Below, piece after piece: positions 1 to 5,011 of a DNA stretch of 5,011 nucleotides. Position numbers and translations under genes: made by a program. The notes below the pieces were generated by a model. It was not told where the DNA came from. It saw only the letters and a list, made by a program, of their open reading frames with translations, and made no database searches. Each line of letters opens with the position of its first letter. Position 1 is the first letter of the stretch. Location of the stretch: positions 1 to 5,011 of the forward strand of contig PMXT01000059.1 in NCBI GenBank assembly GCA_003170995.1, read 5' to 3'. The stretch is from Actinomycetota bacterium (GTDB lineage: Bacteria; Actinomycetota; Thermoleophilia; Gaiellales; Gaiellaceae).

Positions 1-6
1 CGAGTG

Positions 7-1890
7 TTAGGCAATCGCGTACCCTTTCGCATTGAGACTTCCGACTACATGTATTAACTCTTTGATAGATTCCTGAATGCGCTTTCTTGCTTGCCGATAC
101 CCTATGAGATCGGGCGGTCGAGCGGCCTTTCGCAGATCGTTGTAGGCTTTTGCAATCTTATGTAGTTTGGCAGCGATCCGCTCTGCATTCGCCCTGTCTC
201 CATTTGCTCCGACCTCGCGAACCTGATGCGAGGCGGTGTCGAAGGCGCGTTCTAGAGCCCGAGCGTGAGTCGCCTCTTGGGTTGCGGTTCGCGAGCGCCT
301 GAGCGCTTTGAGATCGCGTTTGCTCGTAAGGGCGAGAGATGCGAGCAACCGGCTCGTCGTTGTAGCGAGTGCCTTGTCCGGTCCTGGTGGCGCCACGACG
401 CGGAGGCCTTTGAGCTTGAGAGTTGCTGCCACGCCGGCACAAGACATGCTCGCCCTCGCGGTTGGCGAATCACCGAAGCAGACCACTCCTACTCCGTGTG
501 GGATCGCTGCGACCAGGTAGTAGGTAGCTTTCTGGTCGAACCCGGTAACCGATACGGCGCGAAACCGGTAAGCCTCCAATGTGCCGAGCCTAACCAACGT
601 AGGTACTACTCGCGGTCCTGTCCCAACTTCCTCCGGGAGCCATGCGGAGTCACTCAATTGCGTCGTGCCGGCGACAAGTTTCGCCCCTTCGGTTGATTTC
701 AGCCTAATAAGAGCCTTTTTGAGACCTAGATTACGTGCTGCCTCCGGAGTGATCGTGCCTCGGCTCCAGCCAGGCGGGACGTGAAAGGAGATCTGTCCAG
801 TCGGTATCTTCGTCAGTTTCGCGTTACGTACCGACGTGGTGACGTGCCCGAGCGCGAAAGCACCTAATCCGATCAACCCGAAAAAGGCGACTGCACCCAG
901 GATGGGGAGCACGGGGAAACGCTTCTCTACACCTACAACCGGAATTGAGAGCTTCGCCGCTGCAGGGAGTCGGTCGATCACAGTTTCCGATCTCCGATCG
1001 GTCGATGCAACCTCGGACTCATGCAGAGCTCGTTCCGCAGCTAGAGCCCTATCGGTTAGTAATCGAACCCACGTCCGCTTCGCCTCCTCAACCATCTCGC
1101 TGGCGGTCGGATAGCGGTCTTCCGGGCTCTTCGAAAGACCCCGCTCCAGGATGGGATCGAGTCCGGCCAACTCGGGCCGGAAGGAGCTCAAAGGGGGCGG
1201 AGGATCGGAGAGATGCGCGAAAAGTATCGCCGCCTCCGTATCTCTTGGGTACGGGACATTGCCGGAAAGAGCTTCAAAAAGAACTGCCGCGAGCGAGTAG
1301 ACGTCACTGGCAGGCGTTATGGTCTCGTCGCGGATCTGTTCGGGTGAGACGTAGTCGAGAGAGCCGACATAAGCGCCGGCGCGCGTGAGCGAGCGCTGAC
1401 CTGATGCTTTCGTAAGTCCGAAATCCGCGAGAAAGGCTTTCCCCGTCGCTTCCTCTACAAGTACGTTCTGAGGCTTTACGTCCCTATGGATGAGTCCCGC
1501 CGTATGAGCAGAATCGAGCGCACCGGCGATCTGCTCGACTATTTTCAGTATTCCCTCTACCGGAACGTCACCGGTGAGCAAGATCTCCTTGAGGTTACGC
1601 CCGCGCACGAGACGCATAGCTATGTAGAGGCCTAGTTCACTCTCGCCCGCTTCGTAAACAGTGACGATTCGAGAATCGTCAACCGACGCCTGAAGGGCAC
1701 CCTCGCGTCTGAAACGCTCGCGGTATTCATCATCTTCGCTCACGTGCGGCGCAAGTACTTTGAGGGCGACTCGGCGGTCGAGAGAGAGCTGGGTGGCCTC
1801 GTAGACGATTCCCATACCGCCGCTACCAATCACCTTCTCGACGCGGTAGCCGGCGACGCTGGTGCCGAGTGGTAAAGAGAGGTTACTCAC
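7..1890 (-). CDS. Transmembrane Ser/Thr protein kinase, PknB-type, with non-PASTA extracellular domain
   Basis: Hanks-type kinase of 627 aa that phosphorylates Ser/Thr on proteins at the inner face of the membrane. All key motifs are visible: glycine loop IGSGGMGIVY (21-30), ATP lysine K44 in VALK, helix-C glutamate E63, catalytic loop HRDVKPQN (135-142, D137), DFG (156-158), activation loop with T169, and SPE (182-184). It should therefore be active. A charged linker (about 270-325) leads to one membrane helix (about 326-350). The outside part is about 275 residues: a probable beta-rich domain (about 365-497) with two cysteines (C471, C484) that could form a disulfide, then a charged helical tail (about 510-615). 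There are no PASTA repeats. The start is GTG; a TAG in the same frame lies directly upstream and the next Met is inside the glycine loop, so this is the only sensible start. It has no clear ribosome site. AATAAT at 1931-1926 (minus strand) is a weak candidate -10 for its own promoter. Family call is firm; substrate and ligand are unknown. Confidence 0.95.
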   Translation of the reverse strand: MSNLSLPLGTSVAGYRVEKVIGSGGMGIVYEATQLSLDRRVALKVLAPHVSEDDEYRERFRREGALQASVDDSRIVTVYEAGESELGLYIAMRLVRGRNLKEILLTGDVPVEGILKIVEQIAGALDSAHTAGLIHRDVKPQNVLVEEATGKAFLADFGLTKASGQRSLTRAGAYVGSLDYVSPEQIRDETITPASDVYSLAAVLFEALSGNVPYPRDTEAAILFAHLSDPPPPLSSFRPELAGLDPILERGLSKSPEDRYPTASEMVEEAKRTWVRLLTDRALAAERALHESEVASTDRRSETVIDRLPAAAKLSIPVVGVEKRFPVLPILGAVAFFGLIGLGAFALGHVTTSVRNAKLTKIPTGQISFHVPPGWSRGTITPEAARNLGLKKALIRLKSTEGAKLVAGTTQLSDSAWLPEEVGTGPRVVPTLVRLGTLEAYRFRAVSVTGFDQKATYYLVAAIPHGVGVVCFGDSPTARASMSCAGVAATLKLKGLRVVAPPGPDKALATTTSRLLASLALTSKRDLKALRRSRTATQEATHARALERAFDTASHQVREVGANGDRANAERIAAKLHKIAKAYNDLRKAARPPDLIGYRQARKRIQESIKELIHVVGSLNAKGYAIA

Positions 1891-1989
1891 CTAGTCGACT
1901 CAGGGCCGAGAGGCGTCGGGCGGGGATTATTAACTCCTCTTAGCGCGCTCGGTAACTTTTCGGGCGTGAGTATTCGAAACGACAATCGA

Positions 1990-2346
1990 TCAGCCACGGC
2001 ATCCCCCTGGCTGGGTACAGGGAGGACCACTTCGTGATACCGACCTCGTGTAGGTGTTAGCTTGAGGAGGGGGGGTGTAACCCTGGTTCGTTGAGTTCGC
2101 GTACGTGGTCCGGCTAGCGCGCGAACGCGGGACAATAAGATCAGCGATCGACGCGGAAATCGTCGGTAAGGTAACTCTCGGCGCCGAAGGGGTTTGCAAG
2201 ATTACGGGCGGCGGAAGCGTTCTCGTACTCGTCGTTGCAGTTGTGCGCCCGCCGAGATAGGACGCAACGGCCACCACGACTAGGGCCGTTACGAGCCCGG
2301 CGAGCCATCGCGGGTTTCTGAGCAGACGCAGATCTGAAAGTCGCAT
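1990..2346 (-). CDS. Probable small membrane-anchored Pro/Thr/Ser-rich protein
   Basis: Predicted protein of 118 aa, not recognised as a known family. It has a short basic N-terminus (residues 1-14, several Arg), one strongly hydrophobic segment (about 15-31) that would act as an uncleaved signal anchor, and an outside tail rich in Thr, Ser, Pro and Arg that looks disordered. Two cysteines lie close to the C-terminus (C109, C115). The ATG has no good Shine-Dalgarno sequence, but a well-formed promoter candidate lies about 15 bases upstream. It reads in the same direction as the kinase, with 99 bases between them, so the two may be co-transcribed. A C7 tract lies inside its 3' part. A shift there would move translation into another open frame that ends over the kinase start, so the true C-terminus is uncertain. 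The N-terminal membrane segment is the main reason to believe the gene is real. Confidence 0.55.
   Translation of the reverse strand: MRLSDLRLLRNPRWLAGLVTALVVVAVASYLGGRTTATTSTRTLPPPVILQTPSAPRVTLPTISASIADLIVPRSRASRTTYANSTNQGYTPPPQANTYTRSVSRSGPPCTQPGGCRG
2069..2075. repeat. Homopolymer tract G7 (C7 on the coding strand)
   Basis: Seven identical bases lie within the 3' part of the 118-aa minus-strand gene, where they encode part of a Thr-Pro-Pro-Pro stretch. Runs like this are prone to replication slippage and to sequencing error. A second open frame covers the same bases and continues to 1887, overlapping the kinase GTG by four bases. Confidence 0.8.
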
Positions 2347-2367
2347 GATGGCTTCGGTCTAGATCGT

Positions 2368-2396
2368 GTCATACGTCACTACTAACGACGAGTCAA
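2368..2396 (-). promoter_or_regulatory. Candidate sigma-70-type promoter for the 118-aa protein and kinase
   Basis: On the minus strand, TTGACT (2396-2391) is followed by exactly 17 bases and then TATGAC (2373-2368). The -35 matches the TTGACA consensus at five of six bases and the -10 matches TATAAT at four of six. Transcription would start near 2361 and give a leader of about 15 bases before the ATG at 2346. Seen by eye only; no transcript data. Confidence 0.5.
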
Positions 2397-2483
2397 CACT
2401 GCAGGGGCTCAGTGTAACCGACTATGGGCGAGAGTCAGAGTCTAGTACTGCGAGTCCTTCGCTAACGGGTTTCACTCGGAGTC
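2390..2483. repeat. Cluster of five GAGTC pentamers
   Basis: GAGTC occurs on the plus strand at 2390, 2432, 2438, 2452 and 2479. The last copy belongs to a small palindrome, ACTC-G-GAGT (2474-2482). The leftmost copy overlaps the -35 of the leftward promoter candidate. A pentamer is expected about once per thousand bases per strand, so five in 94 bases is a mild excess. It may be a regulator-binding cluster or chance. Confidence 0.3.
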
Positions 2484-2634
2484 GTCTGGCGTTGCGCTGT
2501 CGGCTTCGGAACTACCTTCGAGACGAGGAACGAGAATCACTTTGTTCTGCGACCTCCCGACAGCTATTCGGTAAGGACCACTCGGGGGTGAGCCGCCGGT
2601 CGCGTCTCGGAGGGACGTCGAGTACCCACCGGTC

Positions 2635-2663
2635 TTGACCAGAGGCGACCAGCGGATTATGGT
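2635..2663 (+). promoter_or_regulatory. Candidate sigma-70-type promoter for the secretion operon
   Basis: TTGACC (2635-2640), a 17-base spacer, then TATGGT (2658-2663). The -35 matches consensus at five of six bases; the -10 at four of six, including the first two positions and the last. Transcription would begin near 2670, leaving a leader of about 77 bases before the WXG100 ATG. The -35 lies inside a short palindrome, GGTC-TT-GACC (2631-2640). The boxes closely resemble those of the opposing promoter, which raises confidence in both. Confidence 0.5.
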
Positions 2664-2674
2664 TGGCCAGCGGA
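2649..2674 (+). repeat. Direct repeat CCAGCGGA around the candidate -10
   Basis: Two perfect 8-base copies lie at 2649-2656 and 2667-2674, 18 bases apart start to start. One lies just before and one just after the candidate -10 box TATGGT. Placement at the polymerase site would suit an operator bound by a repressor, but this is inference from position and the repeat could be chance. Confidence 0.4.
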
Positions 2675-2693
2675 CAGACGGAGTTGTCTGGCC
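2665..2693 (+). repeat. Inverted repeat / possible leader hairpin of the secretion operon
   Basis: Two nested pairings are visible. The inner one is CAGAC (2675-2679) with GTCTG (2686-2690) around a six-base loop; the outer alternative is GGCCAG (2665-2670) with CTGGCC (2688-2693). The element lies at or just after the predicted transcription start and is followed by ATTTT and a C6 run. It could be an operator or a weak leader structure. The T run is too short for a convincing terminator. Confidence 0.4.
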
Positions 2694-2731
2694 TAGATTT
2701 TCCCCCCGTTATTGATTCCTCCGCGAGGCGA

Positions 2732-2739
2732 AAGGGAGA
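2732..2739 (+). promoter_or_regulatory. Ribosome binding site of the WXG100 gene
   Basis: AAGGGAGA lies seven bases before the ATG at 2747. It fixes this start over the longer open frame that begins at 2663, whose extra 28 residues would precede the normal WXG100 N-terminus. Confidence 0.8.
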
Positions 2740-2746
2740 CGACGAC

Positions 2747-3037
2747 ATGACAGCTATCCAGGTAACACCCGCGAGGCTTCGCGAAGTCTCAGGTCAGCTG
2801 AACAGCGGCCAGGGTGAGATCAACTCGATTCTGGCCAAGCTCGCCGGGAACGTGAACTCGCTTGGTGGTGACTGGGCGGGTGTTGCGCAGGCTAAGTTCC
2901 ACGGACTCTGGGATGAATGGCAGAGAAGCGCGACGGGACTACAGAACGCACTCGAAGGAATCTCGAGGCTGACGGCGCAGGCGGCCGAGAACTACGAGAG
3001 CACTGAACAGGCGATCGCAAGCTCGTTCGGCGCCTAG
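2747..3037 (+). CDS. WXG100-family (EsxA/EsxB-like) type VII secretion protein
   Basis: Protein of 96 aa, the standard length for the family. It should fold as a helix-turn-helix hairpin and be exported as a dimer by an ESX-type system (family knowledge). The sequence shows an amphipathic first helix (about 7-38), the turn motif W43-A-G45 within GGDWAG, and a second helix (about 50-92) ending with Y83-x3-E87, the Y-x3-D/E export-type motif. It has no signal peptide or cysteine. It is the first gene of a four-gene set; 18 bases separate it from the SseB-domain gene. Its partner could be itself or the EspC-like protein two genes on. The family call is firm; the specific secretion system and function are not visible. 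Confidence 0.95.
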   Translation: MTAIQVTPARLREVSGQLNSGQGEINSILAKLAGNVNSLGGDWAGVAQAKFHGLWDEWQRSATGLQNALEGISRLTAQAAENYESTEQAIASSFGA

Positions 3038-3055
3038 CGGCCAGGCGACTCGGAG

Positions 3056-3463
3056 ATGGAAAACGGCCCCGGCAACGGGTCGACAGGCTTGGAACGCAAC
3101 GCTCTAGCAGAAGCTGTAAGCGGGTACGCCGCGGGATCGACCACAGGGGAAGAGCTTTCGGCCCTCTTCGTTGATTCGACGGTCTACTGCCATGCGGGCG
3201 CAGAGCCCGGGTTTCTCGCGCTAGGCGAGTCGGGGGCTGAAGTGGTGCCGGTGTTTTCGAGCCTCGAAGAGTTGGCTCGTTTCGCGGAGGCTCGCGGTCT
3301 CGAGAAGCTCGACTGGCTCTCGACTAACGGCGCCGACATCCTGGGCCTGCTACCCGAGGGCTACGGACTCGCGCTCGACTTGGCAAGCGAGACGCCGCTC
3401 ATCCTTCCCGCTAGCGCCATCGACAAACAGGTGATCTTGAGGCAGGTGCAGGAGGCGACATGA
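3056..3463 (+). CDS. SseB N-terminal-domain protein in type VII locus
   Basis: Protein of 135 aa resembling the SseB N-terminal domain family. That family is named after a Salmonella type III secretion protein but is also common in actinobacteria, where its role is poorly defined. The body (about 36-125) shows the usual pattern: STVYCHAG strand, VPVFSSLEEL (64-73, the vFts-ee-l signature), a helix, then GADILGLLPEGYGLALDL (92-109) and LILPASAI (115-122). No signal peptide or membrane segment is seen, so it is probably cytoplasmic. The ATG is the only ATG available before the domain. Unusually, the GGAG upstream abuts it with no spacer, and the frame is the same as the WXG100 gene, whose stop lies 18 bases before. 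Reinitiation after the upstream gene is plausible. It overlaps the next gene by four bases (ATGA). A chaperone or adaptor role is a guess from context. Confidence 0.75.
   Translation: MENGPGNGSTGLERNALAEAVSGYAAGSTTGEELSALFVDSTVYCHAGAEPGFLALGESGAEVVPVFSSLEELARFAEARGLEKLDWLSTNGADILGLLPEGYGLALDLASETPLILPASAIDKQVILRQVQEAT
3450..3455 (+). promoter_or_regulatory. Ribosome binding site of the EspC-like gene
   Basis: AGGAGG lies four bases before the ATG at 3460, inside the last codons of the SseB-domain gene. Together with the ATGA stop/start overlap it points to coupled translation. Confidence 0.8.
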
Positions 3464-3780
3464 CGTACATTCAGGTCGATCCCACTCTTCTCTCGAGCGT
3501 TGGCGATCAGTTGACCAACTCAGTGAAGGTGCTCGAGGAGATCAAGAGCAGTAGCGCCCCATTGAAGGCGTTGGTCGACAACTGCGGACACCCCACCTTC
3601 CATGGCACCGCATGCGAGTTCATCGAGAGGTGGACTCACGGAGTGAGTTGCCTTGGGCAGGACGCACAGACGCTGGGTCGTCTCCTCACTTCATCTGGCA
3701 ACGTCTATATCGATACCGAGACGCGCATAGCCGATGCGGCAACACAGATGGCGTCGAATCTCGGTGGCGGCGGATCATGA
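3460..3780 (+). CDS. EspC-like / WXG100-superfamily small helical protein
   Basis: Protein of 106 aa with the helical-hairpin layout of type VII substrates but no W-x-G. The turn instead reads GHPTFHG (43-49), like the H-G-P turn seen in the EspC family of ESX-1-associated proteins. The second helix carries LGQDAQTLGRLLTSSGNVY followed by Y83-x3-E87, an export-type motif at the same residue number as in the WXG100 protein. The C-terminus ends in Gly-Gly-Gly-Gly-Ser. Three cysteines (C42, C52, C64) are unusual for this kind of protein. It overlaps the SseB-domain gene by four bases and lies 24 bases before the large substrate gene. It may pair with the WXG100 protein or act as helper for the large substrate. 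The match is by pattern, so a divergent WXG100 protein is the alternative. Confidence 0.7.
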   Translation: MTYIQVDPTLLSSVGDQLTNSVKVLEEIKSSSAPLKALVDNCGHPTFHGTACEFIERWTHGVSCLGQDAQTLGRLLTSSGNVYIDTETRIADAATQMASNLGGGGS

Positions 3781-3804
3781 GCCTTTCGACGGTGATGCTT
3801 TCGC

Positions 3805-4851
3805 ATGACGGCTGACCTTCGTGTCGGGATGTCGCCACGCGACCTTATTCCGGGCGATCCGGATTCAGTCGAGCAGCTGGCCGCCAGGCTAAGGACCTTC
3901 GCCTCGTATCTCGGCGAAGCGTGCGGACGAATGCGCACTGTCGAAACCGAAGGTTGGAAAGGGCCGGCGGCGGACGTTTTTCGGTCCGCGCTCACGAACG
4001 AATCCGGGAAGTACGATCCCGCAGCCCGCGCTTTTAATGGGGCGGCGAATGCCGTTCAGAACTATGCGGACGTCCTACGCCAAGCACAGGGGCAAGCAGC
4101 GCAAGCACTACAGGTCTATGGCGACGCGCAGCGCACAACGGCAACGTGGAGGGCCCAAACGGCTCACTACAACAGCATTCAAAAATCGTCTCTCGCCGGT
4201 GACAAGACGGCCGCACAGGCTCTGAGTTCGTTGAGTATCCCGTACTCGTGGGATCCCGGCGCCGGCGGAGTTGCTCGAGCGCATGCGATTCTGAACGAAG
4301 CGCGCGCGATGGTTGATGCAGCAGGCCGACTGGCCGCAGGTCAACTCGAAGCTGCGTGGCAGGGCGCGCCAAAACAACAGAGTTGGCTCGATCGCAGAAT
4401 CCATAACGTAAGCGAGTTTGCGAAGGGTGTTTGGGATGGGACGGTCGGAATAGTCACGGGCGTTTTTAGCGTTGCCAAACTCACCTACGACCTAACACTT
4501 CAGGTGTACATCAACCCAAAGGGTTGGGAACGCGACGTTTCGAAACTCGCGAAAGGGCTTCTATACACAGCAGAGAACCCCGTGGCTTTCGTGGAAGCGA
4601 TAACCAACTGGAAGGAATTTTGTACCGACCCCGCTCGCTTCGCCGGCGAGCTTATCCCATCGATACTTCTCGGTATTGTAACTGCCGGCACAGGACCAAC
4701 CGCCGAGACCGTAGCTGCGCTTAGTAACGCGGAGACAGCAGCGAGTGTAATCGAAGACGTTGAAGGCTCAGATACATCTAGCCATCCATCAAATCCTGTC
4801 GGCGATACTGTAGCTGGTAAGGCCGGAAAAATGATCGGAAAGAAACTCTAA
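3805..4851 (+). CDS. Putative type VII secreted protein: WXG-like N-terminal domain plus pre-toxin region, no toxin domain
   Basis: Protein of 348 aa. Residues about 14-110 form a long helical hairpin: GDPDSVEQLAARLR start, W51-K-G53 turn in GWKGPAADVFR, and a second helix with NYADVLRQAQ. This is typical of N-terminal export domains on large actinobacterial type VII substrates. Residues about 110-190 are helical and Ala/Gln-rich. From about 194 (WLDRRIHNVSEFAKGVWDG) to 297 it resembles the pre-toxin trunk of polymorphic toxins, with hydrophobic stretches at about 212-235 and 283-297. The last 50 residues are small-residue-rich and end in a basic tail; no nuclease, ADP-ribosyltransferase or other toxin motif is seen. 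It ends in a double stop (TAA TAG). An in-frame TGA at 3793 limits the start to ATG 3805 or the Met at codon 9; GGTGAT (3791-3796) is a weak ribosome site. No immunity gene follows in the window. Confidence 0.8.
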   Translation: MTADLRVGMSPRDLIPGDPDSVEQLAARLRTFASYLGEACGRMRTVETEGWKGPAADVFRSALTNESGKYDPAARAFNGAANAVQNYADVLRQAQGQAAQALQVYGDAQRTTATWRAQTAHYNSIQKSSLAGDKTAAQALSSLSIPYSWDPGAGGVARAHAILNEARAMVDAAGRLAAGQLEAAWQGAPKQQSWLDRRIHNVSEFAKGVWDGTVGIVTGVFSVAKLTYDLTLQVYINPKGWERDVSKLAKGLLYTAENPVAFVEAITNWKEFCTDPARFAGELIPSILLGIVTAGTGPTAETVAALSNAETAASVIEDVEGSDTSSHPSNPVGDTVAGKAGKMIGKKL

Positions 4852-4900
4852 TAGTCACGATACATGTGGCGAACACTACCGAACTACTCGACAGATCGTC

Positions 4901-4918
4901 TAAAAGCACAGTCTTTTA
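4901..4918 (+). terminator. Weak hairpin, possible terminator
   Basis: TAAAAG (4901-4906) pairs with CTTTTA (4913-4918) around a six-base loop, 50 bases after the last stop codon. The stem is short and AT-rich and no T run follows it, so it is at best a poor intrinsic terminator. Confidence 0.2.
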
Positions 4919-4990
4919 TCGTGGCCAGTCGATGCGTGAAATACGTCAGTCGTTGTCTCTGTGAAACAAAACTCCCGATTCTGACGTCAT

Positions 4991-5008
4991 CGAGTTGTCC
5001 TTAACTCG
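4991..5008. repeat. Inverted repeat CGAGTT-N6-AACTCG
   Basis: A perfect 6-base inverted repeat with a six-base centre at the very end of the window. It could be an operator of a gene further right or chance; the sequence ends before this can be judged. Confidence 0.25.
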
Positions 5009-5011
5009 CAG

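Larger units (their letters stand above)
2347..2746. other. Divergent intergenic control region, no gene supported
   Basis: This 400-base gap separates the leftward membrane protein/kinase pair from the rightward secretion operon. A 90-codon open frame (2366-2638, plus) crosses it, but has low-complexity Ser/Arg-rich content and no ribosome site, so it is not called. The region holds two oppositely facing promoter candidates, five GAGTC pentamers near the left end, and direct and inverted repeats near the right end. The middle (about 2490-2630) shows nothing clear beyond scattered GCGACC/GGTCGC hexamers (2549, 2599, 2645). Confidence 0.7.
4852..5011. other. Gene-free tail after the secretion operon
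   Basis: These 160 bases look more AT-rich than the operon and contain no supported gene. A 46-codon frame (4864-5004, plus) is open but has no ribosome site. Two small palindromes are visible: TAAAAG-N6-CTTTTA (4901-4918) and CGAGTT-N6-AACTCG (4991-5008), plus a perfect 8-base palindrome, TGACGTCA (4982-4989). No convincing strong terminator is present. Confidence 0.6.

Noticed and set aside
265..696. Plus-strand 143-codon open frame opposite the kinase gene
   Set aside because: It lies fully antisense to a well-supported kinase, is rich in Arg/Cys/Ser with no recognisable motif, and has no ribosome site; it is a shadow frame.
945..1388. Plus-strand 147-codon open frame opposite the kinase domain
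   Set aside because: It is antisense to conserved kinase motifs and has a low-complexity Arg/Pro/Ser-rich translation; a by-product of codon bias in the real gene.
1934..1941. Strong Shine-Dalgarno-like AAGAGGAG on the minus strand upstream of the kinase
   Set aside because: It is 43 bases from the kinase GTG, and no ATG, GTG or TTG lies at a suitable distance after it, so it cannot serve the kinase start directly.
2366..2638. Plus-strand 90-codon frame in the divergent control region
   Set aside because: Ser/Arg-rich with no domain and no ribosome site, and it covers promoter-like elements; not supported as a gene.
3705..3995. Minus-strand 96-codon frame across the EspC-like/substrate junction
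   Set aside because: It is antisense to two supported genes and has no protein-like pattern.
4953..4982. Possible promoter TTGTCT-N18-GATTCT in the tail
   Set aside because: Both boxes match consensus poorly and no downstream gene is visible before the window ends.
4864..5004. 46-codon frame after the substrate, in the same frame beyond the double stop
   Set aside because: Considered as a detached toxin tip or immunity peptide. It has no ribosome site, no hydrophobic or catalytic pattern, and TAA TAG separates it from the substrate; probably chance.
1..5011. CRISPR arrays, tRNA/rRNA genes, insertion sequences
   Set aside because: No regularly spaced repeats, tRNA-like cloverleaf segments, transposase motifs or terminal inverted repeats were seen on either strand.

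Overview
This window most likely comes from a high-GC Gram-positive actinobacterium, possibly class Thermoleophilia or a relative. The lineage guess is from memory of family resemblance, not from a search. Three things support it: a PknB-type Ser/Thr kinase with one membrane span and an extracellular domain, small WXG100/EspC-like proteins, and an SseB-domain protein next to a WXG-domain secreted protein. Base composition looks only moderately GC-rich by eye.

Layout. Left half, minus strand (read right to left): a probable small membrane-anchored Pro/Thr/Ser-rich protein (1990-2346), then a transmembrane Ser/Thr kinase (7-1890). Centre: a gene-free divergent control region of 400 bases (2347-2746). 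It carries two promoter candidates facing opposite ways with nearly the same sequence (TTGACT-N17-TATGAC leftward, TTGACC-N17-TATGGT rightward). Direct and inverted repeats surround the rightward one. Right half, plus strand: four tightly packed genes, WXG100 protein (2747-3037), SseB-domain protein (3056-3463), EspC-like helical-hairpin protein (3460-3780) and a 348-aa WXG-domain secretion substrate (3805-4851). A 160-base tail without a convincing gene follows.

Working model (inference): the right-hand operon encodes a type VII (ESX-like) secretion substrate set. Two small helical proteins carry Y-x3-E export-type motifs. An SseB-domain protein of unknown role sits between them. The larger protein is built like the N-terminal trunk of a polymorphic toxin but ends where a toxin domain would normally begin. 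No secretion machinery (EccC ATPase, EccB, EccD, mycosin) is in the window. The divergent kinase may sense envelope or extracellular conditions and could be co-regulated with the cassette. The points most worth a second look are the toxin-less substrate, a C7 tract that could fuse two reading frames upstream of the kinase, and the paired promoters with their repeats.
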